Under the pieces are notes generated by a model. It ran no database searches, was not told where the DNA came from, and was given only the letters and a program-made list of their open reading frames with translations. Below are positions 5,745 to 6,370 of a DNA stretch of 6,370 nt, one piece after another. The first letter of the stretch is position 1. Every line of letters starts with the position of its first letter. Both the position numbers and the translations under genes were made by a program. The stretch is from Chloroflexota bacterium (GTDB taxonomy: Bacteria; Chloroflexota; Anaerolineae; Aggregatilineales; UBA3940): contig JAADYZ010000422.1 in assembly GCA_010092775.1 (NCBI GenBank), forward strand, positions 1 through 6,370, in the 5' to 3' direction.

Positions 5745-6248
5745 CTAACCTGAGTCTGTGTCTTCTGTTAGGATCTGGCGCAGGGCGGCCAAGGCGTGCT
5801 GAGTTTGCCAGCGTTCCTCGTTTTGCGCCGCTTCCTTCCATGCAGAAGACATGCAGCGCTGCGCGTTGACGACTGCGTCTGGAGCGGCTGCGTAGCCAGC
5901 CGCCCATTTTGCGTTTGACGCCGCTTCCCAGGCTTGCCCGACGCAAGCCCGTTCGGCTGCCCAGGCCGCGCGGGTAGGGGCATCGTAGAAGCGCGGGTCT
6001 GCAGCAGCCTCCCAGGCGCGGCCACAGGCGGCGGCCATTGTCTCCTGATCAATGACCCTATGTGCAAATCTGCGGCTCAACATGATGGCCTGACGGGGAC
6101 GGTCGTCATCGGGAAAGGCCGATTCGAAGAGGTGAAGCACATGCTCGGCAAAGTCACAGGCCAACAAGCGAAGATGACGTGACGGGCTAGGTGACAGCTC
6201 TTGTATCCGACTAAGGACCGCGTCGAGGTCTTGATCATTCTGTTGCAT
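5745..6248 (-). CDS. Imm5-like putative immunity protein
   Basis: This 167-residue soluble protein has no signal peptide and is predicted almost entirely helical and Ala-rich. After a polar N-terminus it has LLACDFAEHVLHLFE (28-42), directly followed by FPDDDRPRQAI (45-55). That pattern recalls the small helical 'putative immunity protein' / Imm5-like group, in which 'PDDDRPRxAI' is a recurring motif. The rest shows a loose repeat of AW(E/K)(A/E)A-type helices at residues 78, 106 and 136. Immunity proteins of this kind are thought to neutralise a partner toxin, but no toxin is in view. The ATG at 6248 is chosen over an upstream start at 6362 because AAGG lies 5 bases before it and the extra 38 residues overlap another coding frame. 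It overlaps the upstream gene by 14 bases. Codons 124-136 carry copy B of the 37-bp repeat. Confidence 0.75.
   Translation of the reverse strand: MQQNDQDLDAVLSRIQELSPSPSRHLRLLACDFAEHVLHLFESAFPDDDRPRQAIMLSRRFAHRVIDQETMAAACGRAWEAAADPRFYDAPTRAAWAAERACVGQAWEAASNAKWAAGYAAAPDAVVNAQRCMSSAWKEAAQNEERWQTQHALAALRQILTEDTDSG
5842..5878. repeat. 37-bp shared segment, copy B (inside the immunity-like gene)
   Basis: This segment is 34/37 identical to 3254-3290 and in the same orientation, 2588 bases away. Here the minus strand reads it in a different frame (AVVNAQRCMSSA) from the recombinase (RNRQRAALRVFC), so the match is at DNA level only. It includes the 10-bp palindrome GCAGCGCTGC. Confidence 0.8.
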
Positions 6249-6370
6249 GGCGACCTTTGTCGAGGCGAATTTGCAACAAGTCTTGGATGACTTGCTCAAT
6301 TTGCCACTGAACTTCGCCATCATAGTCAGTAGCACGAGCGATTGGATCAAGGCCGAATTCATAGCAATAG
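6235..6370 (-). CDS. 3' end of an unrecognised gene overlapping the immunity-like gene
   Basis: Minus-strand codons run from 6369 to a TGA at 6235-6237, giving 44 residues with no internal start, so the gene begins outside the window. The peptide has normal composition and a clear amphipathic helix (GEVQWQIEQVIQDLLQIRL, residues 18-36) before the end at RHATE. This looks like a real C-terminus, unlike the competing frame in which the downstream gene would be extended. The next gene's ATG lies 14 bases inside this one, so the two are almost certainly co-transcribed and translationally coupled. The family was not recognised. If the neighbour is an immunity protein, this could be its partner, but that is inference. 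Confidence 0.6.
   Translation of the reverse strand, partial: YCYEFGLDPIARATDYDGEVQWQIEQVIQDLLQIRLDKGRHATE

Noticed and set aside
6249..6362. Longer N-terminus for the immunity-like protein (extra 38 residues)
   Set aside because: The extra part overlaps a better coding frame of the upstream gene, and the internal ATG at 6248 has its own ribosome site.
1..6370. CRISPR array, tRNA or rRNA genes
   Set aside because: No regularly spaced repeat series, no tRNA T-loop or cloverleaf pattern and no rRNA-like sequence was seen on reading through.

Overview
The window is about 6.4 kb of moderately GC-rich bacterial DNA. Its genes are mostly single and lie mainly on the minus strand, with little operon structure. 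No rRNA, tRNA or CRISPR was seen. The content (a YlxP/DUF503-type small protein, a membrane-anchored alpha/beta hydrolase, a large secreted metzincin protease with a fibronectin type III domain, and a strictosidine-synthase-like remnant) would fit Chloroflexota. That placement is an impression from gene style, not proof.

Layout, left to right. Positions 1-125 (minus) hold the first 41 codons of a protein with a CxxC zinc-ribbon-like motif, running off the left edge. Positions 126-593 have no convincing gene but contain a perfect 9-bp inverted repeat. Positions 594-896 (plus) encode a 100-residue DUF503 protein. One base after its stop, on the other strand, lies what looks like the decayed 3' end of a strictosidine-synthase/SMP-30-like beta-propeller gene (898-1138). 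Next comes a 353-residue alpha/beta hydrolase (1164-2225, minus) with one N-terminal membrane segment, then a 359-residue tyrosine recombinase (2354-3433, minus). The short gap at 3434-3560 is dense with signals: a perfect 12-bp inverted repeat, a good sigma-70-like promoter for the recombinase, and a 13-bp-stem terminator for the gene upstream. Positions 3561-5642 (minus) encode a 693-residue secreted zinc metalloprotease. Positions 5745-6370 hold two overlapping minus-strand genes: the 3' end of an unrecognised protein and a 167-residue Ala/Trp-rich helical protein resembling the Imm5-like 'putative immunity protein' group.

The genes do not form an obvious pathway. The protease and the hydrolase would act outside the cell or at the membrane. 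The recombinase is an orphan with no excisionase or tRNA attachment site in view. The two genes at the right edge are translationally coupled and probably work together. The most unexpected signal is a 37-bp segment, 34/37 identical, present inside both the recombinase gene and the immunity-like gene in the same orientation but read in different frames, so it cannot reflect protein homology. Together with the inverted repeat at the recombinase promoter, it makes the recombinase and its possible DNA sites the part of this window most worth testing.
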